NCBI GenBank assembly: GCA_008729055.1
Contig: SDUX01000003.1
Span: 620,001-684,000, forward strand
Origin: Pyropia haitanensis
Taxonomy: Eukaryota; Rhodophyta; Bangiophyceae; Bangiales; Bangiaceae
DNA: 64,000 bases
Direction of reading: 5' to 3'
A program made the translations under genes and the position numbers. The notes under the pieces were generated by a model. That model did no database searches and was not told where the DNA came from. It saw only the letters and a list, made by a program, of their open reading frames with translations. This document shows, in pieces, positions 53,558 to 63,021 of this stretch (position 1 is the first letter of the stretch; every line of letters starts with the position of its first letter).

Positions 53558-56500
53558 TCGTCTGGTTAAACTCGTTCGGTGTGATGTTGTGCTGCGGCCA
53601 ACGTCGCGTGGTGTAGGGGACACCACAGGGGAGTCCCCGCAAGAAAACGAGACGATGGGTCAGCCTCCGTGGCACTCGATGAGGCGCGCCGCGGCTGACG
53701 GCGCGGCGGCCTACACGCACCGCCTCTGCCGCGGTCGGCGGCGTCCCGTCACACGCGGCACCCCCCCCCCCCACCTCCGCCACACGGGTGACGAGATTGC
53801 TAGCGCGCCAGCCAGCACCGGCCCGCCCTCCCTTCGCAACGGCGCGCGCGACGCGGCCGTCGCCCAACGGCCGCTCGAGAAGACCACCCCCGACCGCCCG
53901 CGCGCGTGCGCGCCGCCACGGCCGCGGCTACCACCGGCAGGCCGCGCGGCGGCCGCGGCCGTCCCCGCCTCGGCAACAGCGGCGGCGGCGGCGCGGCAAT
54001 GGACGCCACTTTGCCTACGATGGTGGGGCAACGGTGGCGCGCCCCGCCGCCGCCGCCGCCGCTGTACGCGGCAGCGCCGACGGCGGCGGCGGGCGCGGCG
54101 GGCAGAGCCAACCGGCCGCCCCCCTCCCCCCCCCCCCCCCCCTCCCAGCCGGCGTACCGCCGCCACGGCAGCAACGACCGCAGCCGCAGCGGCAGACGCG
54201 GCCGCGTCGACCGCGGTGGCGGCGGCGGGCGGCGGGGGACACTGAACGGCGGCACGTCAGGCGCGGCGGCGCGCCGGGTAGGGAAGGGGGGGATGCCCGC
54301 CGACCCGCCCGCCCGCCCGCCGACCCGCCCGCCGACCCGCCCGAAACACCGCGGCCGCCCCGCCCGCCGGCAACGCCGGGCTGCCGGCACCGCCGCGGCG
54401 CGCGGCCAGCCGCGGCGGCCGTCTGGCCGCGTCACGGCCCCCCACCCCGCACCCTCTGCTCCCCCGCGAGGCCGGTCGGAGGCGGCGCGGCGCTCCCTCC
54501 CCCCCCCCCCCCCCACCTCCCGCGAATAGGTTCACCCACGCGGCCACGCGGTGCCGGCGGCACGACCGGCGCGCGTGGCTGCAGTGCCGGGTGTAGGCGC
54601 GGTGGCCGTGGCCGCGCCGCCCCCCCCCCCCCACACCCCCCGCCCTTGCCGCGCGCTACTGCCTCGGCGGCAGCAAGCTCACACGGCGGTGGCCCGGCCG
54701 CCACCGCCACCCGGCACACACGTCCATCGCCCGCGCGGCAGCCGCGCGCGCGCACGGGTGCGGCGGCACAGGCGGGGGGGCGGGGGGGAGCGGAGGGGGG
54801 GGGAGAGAAGAGGGATCCGAACGGCGGCAGCGGCGGCGGCCGCGGCGGTGGCGGAGACGGCGACGGGGGCGGCCGCGGCAGCGTCGCGGCACGTCAGCGA
54901 CGGCGGCCGCGGCGGCGGCTGCCGCCGCAGCCGCAGCGGCACAACCGCGGCGGCGGCGGCACAACCGCAGCGGCAGCACGCGGCGGGCGGCGGGCAGTGG
55001 GTAGTGGGCAGCGGGCAGCGGGCGGCGGCGGCGGCCGCCGCCCGCGCCGCACGGGCGGACGACGAATGCGCAGCGCACGGCGGCGGGGGGGTGGCGGGGG
55101 GCGACGCGTGCCGCCGGCCGCCGCGACGCGGCGCCACGGCGGGGCGAGCGTCGGTGGCTGCTGGCCGCCGCGCGCGTCACGCTTCCCTCTGACCCCCACC
55201 CCCCCCCCTCTGCCACGTTGGCGGCGGCCGTGGTGCCGTGGTGGAAGCACCGCGGGCAGCGGGGCAGCAACAGGCCGCCCACTGGCGGGCTCGCCACCGC
55301 GGGCCGCCACGTTAAGCACAGAGTGGGTGCGGCGGTCGCCATCGCCACCGCCGCTGCTGCCGCCGCCGCTGCCGCTGCCGCCGCCGCCGCACCCGCCGCA
55401 CCCGCCGCCGCCGCCACTGTCTTGTGCTTGCGTCTCGACTGGGCCGCCGCCGGGACCGCCAAACGCCCGCGCCGCACACGCAGGCGGGAGCGACCCCCGC
55501 CCCGCCGCGCGCGGGAGCACCCCCGCCCGCCCACCTGCCAGTCCCCCCCGCCCCTACCGCCGACACGGCCGCCGCGGTACGCTCGGCGGCGGCGGCTTGC
55601 CGGCGAGCTTGCCAACGGCGCAGCGTGTCCGCGTCGGGGCCGACGGAGCGTGGGTCAAGAAAAAAGTGAAAAAAACGACCGCCCGCCTCGCACGTCCGTG
55701 CCCCGTCGCACGCCCACAGCGGACGCCGCCGCCGACGCCGTCGTCGCGCCCGCTGCTACGCTCGGCGGCGGCCACGTACCGGGGGATCACCATGACAGGT
55801 TTCCCGCGCCCCGTACCACTACGACGCACGCTTGAGCCGCCGGCCCGCGGCCGCCGGCGCCACCGACGCGGGGAGCGCCCGCCGACAGCGACCTCCAAAT
55901 GACGGGCGCTTGGCGGCCGGCACCGTCGCCACCACCTGCAGTACGCCGGCGGAAGACCGGCGCGGCGCGGCATCTCGGGCGCGGCGAGCAAAAAAAAAAA
56001 AACCGCGACACGGCAGCCACCGAGCGCTTCCCTCCAGTCCCCCACCCCGCGCGCCAGTACCCCCCGCGCAGCCGCCACCATCCCCAACGCTGCCGCCACC
56101 TTGGCCGCCACCGCCGCCCGCGCGCCCGCGACCCACGACCGCGCGCATGGCAAGCAGTTCCGGCAGCGGCCGCATGCGCGGCGGCGGGGGAGCACACCCG
56201 ACCGCCACCGCCCGTGCCGTCGCGATCGCCGCGTGGCAGCGGTCGAGGCCGGACACGCCGACGGCGGTGACCTCGCGGCGCACAGCCGCGACGATCGGGT
56301 CGGCGGCGCGTCGGCGACGCGTCGGCAGCTGCGGCTCGAAGGCGGCGGCGACGACTATCACCACCCGCCGCGGCGACGGCGGCCCGGACCCCCCCGGCAC
56401 CGCCGCCACCGTCCCTGTCGCTGTCGCTGTCACGGTCGCAGTCGGCTGCGCCGTCGGCAACGCCGCCCGTTCTCCCCGCCACCATGGCCGGCCATCACCT

Positions 56501-56559
56501 CCGCCACCACCACATCGGCGCAACCAGCCGCCCCAGCGTCAGAGTGGTGGGTAGCGCGG
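53558..56559. other. GC-rich low-complexity region downstream of the NLR-like gene
   Basis: Contains short simple repeats (CCGCCCGCCCGA-type at 54298-54350; GGGCAGCGGGCAGCGGGCGG at about 55005-55025), an A-run at 55990-56001 and overlapping low-complexity frames on both strands (longest + frame 53788-55902). No protein family is recognised. Confidence 0.45.
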
Positions 56560-57540
56560 GGCGACGCTGATGGCGTTGGCGAAGCCTGCGGGGAGAGTTC
56601 GACCCCTCCCGGCCAACCACCTCCCCCCGCCGCCACCACTCCCGGCCACACCGCCACCGCCTGCCGCGGTCAGCCGGGCCAGAACGGCCGACTCGTTGCC
56701 GATCGCCACCGCCGCCGCACCGCCGCTGGCCGTGGTCGTCGCCTCCATCGTGCCGTCACCAACAGCTGCCACGGCGCTGGGTGGTGTCGTCGACCCAGGC
56801 GGAGTTGGGGAGGCCAGCGGGGAGGGATCGGTCCCCCCGGCTCAGCGCCACCCCTCCGCCCCCAGCGCAACCACTTCCCCCACCGCCGCAAACCGCCAGC
56901 GCCACCCCACCCACAACGACCGGCTCGCCGCCGCCCGCCACCACCGCCGTACTGTCGTCGGCCATGGCCGTCGCCAACACCGAGCCACCACCAACGGCTC
57001 CTGAGGAGCCGGCGTGGTGGGCAACGGCGGCGGTCCAGAGCGCGAGGGGGGGTCCAACGGGAAGAGATCGGCCCCCCCCCCCGCCCAGCGCCACCCCCGC
57101 GCCGCCACGGCAACCACCACCACCACTCCCGCCGCTCGCCACCGCCACCCTGCCCGCCGCGGCCGGCGCACCGCCGGCCGCCACCACAGCCGCGCCACGG
57201 TCGGTGGTCACTACCGCCACCGCCACGCCGCCGCCACCCGCCGGCGGTGTGAACTGTGCCGGCGGCCACCATGGCGATGGCGGGCGAGCCAGCGGGGGCG
57301 GATCGCACCCCCGCGCCCAGTAACGTCCCCCCCACCGCCACCGCCACCGCCCACACCGCATCTGCCTGTCGCCATCACCACCACCACGCTCAACCTGGCC
57401 GTCCGCCGCCACAAGCCCGCCCGCCGGCGCCAGCACGCCGCCTGCCGTCACCGCAGCCGCACCGTTCCCGACCGTCGCCGCCACCACCGCCGCGTCGGCG
57501 CCAACTACATCCGCCCGCCGTCGCCACTGCGTCTCGCGCG
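56560..57540 (-). repeat. degenerate tandem repeat, about 235-bp period
   Basis: About four diverged units with anchors GATCGGTCCCCC or similar at 56599, 56827, 57067 and 57300 (spacing 228, 240 and 233 bp). Translated on the minus strand it gives about 78-residue repeats with the shared pattern GGVAL...RSLPxGxP...W and LATAMADDST. The preserved minus-strand pattern suggests decayed or frame-broken coding repeats. Confidence 0.6.
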
Positions 57541-57588
57541 TCCGCCGTCGCCTGGTCCACAGCCGCCGTCATGTCCGCCGCCAGCAGC

Positions 57589-58226
57589 TCATCCGCCGCC
57601 ACCTCCACGCCGCTGTCCATCCCCGTGGCCGTGCCGTCGGTCGCGCCCGCCAGCGCCACCCGCCCACCGACGATGCAGGCCAAAAAAAAGACCCTCGCAG
57701 GAGGAGGCGGCGGTGGCATGCGCGGCGCCGAGGGGGTGGGCGGGAGCGGCTCCGCTCCCACCACCCAAACCTCCCGCTACCCCGCTCCTGCAGCCTCTAG
57801 GCGCCCCCCCGCCGACCCCCGTCAGCCCATCTGGCGCTGCCAGGATATCCGCCGATGCCTTGTCGCCGCCGACCACCGCCATCACCACCCCGTCCGCGGC
57901 GGCGGCGACCGCCGCCGCCCTGCCAACGCCGTGGGCCGCCGCCGCGCCCTCCGCCTCGGCCTTGCTCCGCAACGGCGCGCGGCCACTGTCTACGATGGAG
58001 GGAGGGGCGCCCGTCCCGCGCCCGCGCCAACCAGACCGGCCGGCCAGCCGGCCACGCCCGCAGCCGCCGACCGCTCCCCGCCAGGGTCGCCATGGCGACA
58101 CCCAGGGCGGATGGCGCCGGTGCCGACGGCCACCGCCAGCGGGTCGATTAGCCGCGGCGAAGGTGACGCCTTGCCCGCTGCGCCGGGGCCGCCACCAGGC
58201 GCCGCCGACGGCACAATGGCGGCCAT
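57589..58226 (-). CDS. hypothetical Ala/Gly-rich protein containing dispersed repeat copy B
   Basis: The ATG at 58226 opens MAAIVPSAAPGGGPGAAGKA and continues RLIDPLAVAVGTGAIRPGC, then after one frame change near 57990 reads PLRSKAEAEGAAAAHGVG and ADGVVMAVVGGDKASADILA. The last segment is shared, with its frame preserved, by copy A at 44801-44998, which is the main reason to think it was once translated. The minus-strand 235-bp repeats follow directly and could be its continuation. It could equally be a transposon-carried or decayed gene. I do not recognise any domain. Confidence 0.28.
57732..57924 (-). repeat. dispersed repeat, copy B
   Basis: This is the inverted partner of 44801-44998. 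Similarity continues more weakly to about 57960. Confidence 0.75.
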
Positions 58227-58371
58227 CGCTGCCGAGCGCGTGAAAAAAAAAAAAAAACGCCCAGCCCCGGTGCGCCGAGTCGCGACCGGAACAACAGGTC
58301 ACGGCGGGCCGAGTGGAAAAACAAAACGCAGAAAACATGAAAATTACATAAAGCGGTCAGAAACCCGCTGA

Positions 58372-59210
58372 GGGCGTGTCTTGACGACATCTGGAAAGTG
58401 TCTGCGAAAGCACAAAACACAGGCTGTAATTCCGTGGGCGCACGCAGCCAGACACGCCCTGTCTTGACGACTAGACAATGTTCACGAGCAATCGTTGGTG
58501 ACTGGGGGATACGACGGCGAGGGGTGGGCTACCTTCTTGCACACCACGATTGCTCGAGGAGAGACGGCGTGCCTGCGGCCGCGCGCACACATCAGGGGTC
58601 CACAACGAGTGACATCACACCGTCCGGTCCTGTGCCCGTGCTCACCCCTCACGACGAGCTCGTTTTTCTCCTCGAACCGGTATTCTTTCATGTCAGTGTG
58701 TAGTCGCTTGCGCAATAGGAGGGGATGAAGGGGGAGGATGACGACTGGGACGTCAAGCTGGGAGTGACGACGGCGGTCACGCCTGGATGGTTGGGGGCAC
58801 CTCGAAATGAAGCCACACTGTTGTGAGCCCGGACCGCTCTCGCACTTCGAGTGGGCTAAAGGGGCGAGACCACGGGCTGCAGCGCGCCTCGCAGATCGTG
58901 ATCTGTCTGTGGACAACAGGAGGCTGGAGGCTCGGAGAGCCCCGAAGAGGTTCTCTCGTCTGCCCTTGCGGATCTTGTTTTGCGGCGACGGCGTGTTTTT
59001 TTGTGGTCGGAAAAACACACTGCATTTCCGACCACAAACGAAGCATGTTGGCAATTCGTTTTACTTTAAAATGTCTGAGTAAGTTCTTGTGCCCCAGACG
59101 CCCTCCTCATCGAGTGCGCGAAGCACGTTTCCACTTCTGACCAATAGGAAAGCTCTCTGCCTCTGTTCTTTGTCTGAGACACGCCCGAGTTCCGCCGTCA
59201 AGACGTGCCC
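58372..59210. mobile_element. Harbinger-like MITE with TGA target duplication
   Basis: Terminal inverted repeats GGGCGTGTCTTGACGAC (58372-58388) and the complement GGGCACGTCTTGACGGC (59210-59194) match at about 14 of 17 positions. TGA flanks both ends (58369-58371 and 59211-59213). The GGGCACGTC end is shared with the elements at 45731 and 59626. A second copy of the terminal motif lies internally (58451-58471). A hairpin with arms TGTGGTCGGAAA is at about 59001-59036. No coding sequence is seen. Confidence 0.6.
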
Positions 59211-59625
59211 TGAGCGCGAAGGAAGCCGTGCGCACAAGCCAAACACATGCGCGCTGCTCCAGCGCGCACCCCGGCGGCTCAGTCGGAGGACCAGCGAGCA
59301 CCGGGGCGACTCGCCCATCGGCAGAAAGGCCAGGCACACATACGCTCCGAGAGAGAGAAACAAAGCAGACGGCCAAGACGCACAGTCCCACAACAAACGC
59401 ACTTGTTGTCGGGGGGAAGGAAGCCAAGCGCGCCGGGTCGAGCGGGGAAGGGGTAGAGAGCAGCCGGCAGAGGGCAACAGGTCGCGGGGGGTAACAGTAG
59501 ACAGACTGTGCATCATCATGGCAGCTGCCGCCGCCGCCAGCACTCGCAGCAGCGCCAGGGGCGGCCGTAGGTGGGAGAGGGGAGCTGCGGTTGCGGTGGC
59601 GGGGAGGCTGCGTCCTGGGTCGTTA
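59211..59625. other. spacer between two TIR elements
   Basis: Between the elements 58372-59210 and 59626-61078 I see no gene or RNA. Confidence 0.4.
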
Positions 59626-60054
59626 GGGCACGTCCTGCAATGTGGGACCAACGGTCTAAAATGACCATTTAAGGATGCCACGTGTGCTTACGTGGGGGCT
59701 TCTGATTGGTGGACTATACGGATAGTCGCGACACTATCGGGCATGACGGGAGGGCGTCAAAAACGCAATGTAGTTGCAGCCGAGACCGGGGCTACTTTTC
59801 CGAACCAGGAGCCAACGAGAACAGAATGTGGTTAAAAACGCCACGTGGCGCGTCTGATTCAGGTCCCACGGGGGTCCCGTGTGACCAAAATGGATGGTCT
59901 GCGACTATCGGGATGACCAAACAGGGTCGATTTGGTCACCCCGATAGTCGCAGGACCAACGAGAACTAAACGTGGCACTGACGACTTGAAACAACTACAC
60001 CGAACTATATTGGCCACATACGGCCGTTTTCGCGTCCCGTTGGTCATCCGACAT

Positions 60055-60979
60055 TAGAGAGTTTTTACTGCGCGTCCGTGAGATCGTTTGTGAGAACGAT
60101 TCAGCTGTAATGGGTTGTCAGCCACGGCGAGGCGAACCAAGCGTCACACTGGTTTTTACAACGCGACCGTGAGATCTCTTTGTGAGAACTCCTTGGAATG
60201 AGGATTGCCTTCAATTTCTCCGCACGCTGGGCCCCCGCCGGCCCCACCCCTCATGGTTTTTACCAGATGTCTTGAACGCTGCCTGCGGGTGCTTGTTGAA
60301 CGCGTCGGCTGCGTCCTCAAAGCGCTTGAGCCGCTGACCTCGGGGCGCGACGTGAGCAGAGCTCGTTAAGATAGCCTTGAGCGCCAACACGTCTTGATCA
60401 GTTGACCATGCTCGGCGCTTGCCTTTGCTTGCAGGAGGAGTTGAGGTGGCCACGTCGCTAACGTCATTTCCGCTGCGGGAGGGAGATATGGAGACGGTGC
60501 AGGTGGGGACGGCTCTTGCGCGGCCGGCGCCGTGCGAAGCGTACCGGCAGATTCGTCATCGATGGTCGCCATATCGCAGGGGAAAAACGTGCGCGGGCCC
60601 GTGACAGCGCGACGGCAGGGCAGAGGGACTCGAAGCCTAGGCGCGGAGGGTAAGCGCTGCGTGGAGCACAGCAGGGTGCTGGCATGGACCGGCGCAGAAG
60701 AGCGCGGGACAGCGCCACAAGAGGCTGGCCCGGGGCGGCGCAGTCCACAGAGTAAGTGTACAACAAATGCCCTCTCAGGCGACACGTGTGCAACTTAGGG
60801 CAGTCTAAGAGATCTCACAAATACTCTCGGTCCGTGACAACTCACGCCGTTCTTGTCACGGACTCATCTCACGTGAGATCTCTGTGAGATCGTTTTGGAG
60901 GTAGTAGCCCCCTTTCTGTAAAGAATTTGGTTCCACGTTGTCACAAACGATCTCACGGACGGGTTGTAAAAACTCTCTA
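60055..60979. mobile_element. nested TIR element carrying a Myb/SANT-like ORF
   Basis: Inverted termini of 39 bp (60055-60093 and 60941-60979; begins TAGAGAGTTTTTAC) match at 36 of 39 positions. TA at each outer edge could be a TA target duplication. Further CCGTGAGATC-type motifs recur subterminally. The interior holds a broken Myb/SANT-like reading frame at 60211-60572. Confidence 0.75.
60211..60572 (-). pseudogene. Myb/SANT-like domain ORF of a DNA transposon, frameshifted
   Basis: The ATG at 60572 starts MATIDDESAGTLRTAPAAQE. About 30-40 codons later the conserved part appears in another frame: SKGKRRAWSTDQDVLALKAI then RFEDAADAFNKHPQAAFKTS. The first Trp, the acidic residue after it and the FEDAADAFN helix are typical of Myb/SANT-like proteins encoded beside transposases in PIF/Harbinger elements and related algal transposons. 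The frame ends at 60211, where the usual HDRFKKL-like helix should follow but does not. One frameshift and the truncated end indicate a decayed copy. The partner transposase is missing from the window. Confidence 0.55.
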
Positions 60980-61084
60980 TTGCTGCGAGACGCAAGACGC
61001 GCCGTTCTGCGACCAACGGAGCCACGTGGCACAAATATGGGCGAATATCGAGCGATGGTCACATTGCAGGACGTGCCCTTAACT

Positions 61085-62454
61085 GCGCACACCCAGTTAA
61101 GGGTGGTCGCTGGGATCTGAAACAGAACGAGTTATAGCAAATACATCCACATTTCAAGAGGCACTTTCACGCGGTTCACGCGGTGGGTGGGCCAGCAACG
61201 CCGTGGAACGCACCATCTCTCGTCCACCCCGCTATCGACCGCATCGCTCTGTGACCCCCCAGCCTTCCCAGCCACCGTCGGCGTCTTACCGACGGGGCGC
61301 TCGGATCGGACTTTCCCACCTTTGAGTTTCTGTGCTGTCTCCTCGGTCGGCTACACCTGGGTAACTCACGCTATGAGCGCTCCAGCAATGGACCACATCC
61401 CAAGGTATGTTTCGACGTGTGGCCGTGAAGCGGAGTGAAGCGCTTATGTACCGCTGGGGGTTATGGTGCAATCAATCGGGGCAGATCTTTCTGGTTGTGC
61501 CCATACAAGGTAACCATGCGAGTCTGCATCGCTTCCTATTTTCTGTATTTTTTTTCTTGGCGCTGACCGTGTTCTTCTCTTTTTTTTTTCCTGGCGCAGT
61601 GGTGTACATGAGGCCGCCTGTCTGGTAAAGGATGTTGTTGATTGTACCTCTGGACGGCACCTGGCTTTTGTCTGCACCTCGTGTGTCACTCCTTTCCTCC
61701 ACTCCACCCTCGCTACGGACGAGTGGCTCGCCGGTGGCAGAAACGGGCCCATCGCGTGGGGGGGATGGGGGCACAGGCGGCAGCGGGATGCTCGGTCCAC
61801 GTAGGGTGCACATGGGCGCTAGTGGCCGTACAGCTCCACCGGGCGGGGGTGGGGGAGGGGGCACGCCGGGAGGGACAGGGGGGGGCGCCGGGCGGGAGGG
61901 ACTCGGGCAACACTCGGGTCGGCGGACAGACCAGTCCAGGCAGGGGGACCACGGTCAGCCTATGCAGAGGCGCCCAGCGTCTGAGACGAAAGGGGGCGAC
62001 GCGCGAGAACAGCAGCGGCAGGTACGGCAGGGGGTGGCATCGGCAGACGTCGTCCCGTGGGAGAGGCGGCGACGTATAGCATGGAAGACGGCCGGCAGGA
62101 GGGGGATGGAGGTGGGGACAGCAAGGGAGGGAGAGCGCTCTCAAGGAGGATGCGACGCTCGATTTTTCACACTCGCCCGTTCAAACAGCTTGCGCGCGGC
62201 CAAATGTTTGCTTGCGTCGCAGTCCCCACCAGCTCTCACACGAGCTCTGGGGCTGTTCAGTACATGCTTTTTCACCATCTTCATAACTCCATTGGGCAGG
62301 AGAGCTTCACAGAGAAAAACACTGTCCCAAATGTGACGTGTACCAATCAGAGAGCAGGAGCAGCAGATGAAACATGAGGGCAGCCAACGAGAGGGCAGAA
62401 CGGCATTCGAAAAGCCGTACGTCCCAGATAGACCGGTCTTAACTGGGTGTGTGC
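61085..62454. repeat. candidate inverted-terminus element
   Basis: GCGCACACCCAGTTAAG at 61085-61101 is nearly the reverse complement of 62439-62454 (CTTAACTGGGTGTGTG...). It directly abuts the TTA of the preceding Harbinger-like element. No target duplication was found, and the interior has no recognised gene. Confidence 0.3.
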
Positions 62455-63021
62455 GGGGTCGAAAGAGAGGACACGAAACGACAACGACCGGTTGCGCGTG
62501 CGGGGCGTGGATCTCGCATGCAATTTCGTCGTTCGTGTTTGTGGCCACATTCCGAAGTCTCACGCGCCATTTGTAGCAAGTCTCAACAGCATGGAATTGT
62601 TTTGGAGTCAAGGTTCAAAGTGCGCATGCGGAGTGGTCATTTCTTGTAATAACTACTGTCCAAGATTGGCTTGTTTAGGGAGATCTGGCGGGACGTGGGA
62701 TTTTTTTCTCCCGATATCTTTGTCGGCCGAGCGATAGGCCACCGGGACGACCCCATCTGGCGCTAGCCTATGCGGAACGCGGGGCCATTTCGCATGCGTT
62801 CTGCGACATGCACGGGGGCTCGGACGCATCGGCTCTTCGTTGACCCGTCTTGCTCCCCTGCGCCCACCACCCGAGAGCCCGCGCATTTCCCCCGCGTGCT
62901 GCTCGTCGTCACTGTCGCTGAAGTTTCTGTACACGTTTGCTTCGCACCATCACCGTCCTCTCACTCCGTCTGCTTCCGCACCGCTTGCTCACCTCCCCCG
63001 CCCCCCGGCGTCTCCCTCACC
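61102..63021. other. intergenic region and 5' flank of the final gene
   Basis: T-runs at 61547-61556 and 61579-61588 and a G-run stretch at 61845-61885 are present, but no conserved frame. The 100 bases before the ATG at 63022 are pyrimidine-rich, as before other genes here. Confidence 0.45.

Larger units (their letters stand above)
59626..61078. mobile_element. PIF/Harbinger-like TIR element with TTA target duplication, containing a nested element
   Basis: Perfect 19-bp TIRs GGGCACGTCCTGCAATGTG (59626-59644 and 61060-61078) are flanked by TTA at 59623-59625 and 61079-61081. Subterminal GCCACGTGT..TACGTGG and CACGTGGCAC blocks match the MITE at 45731. A strong hairpin (arms about 27 nt around 59895-59921 and 59932-59958) lies in the left half. 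The element 60055-60979 is inserted in it. No transposase is present. Confidence 0.85.
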
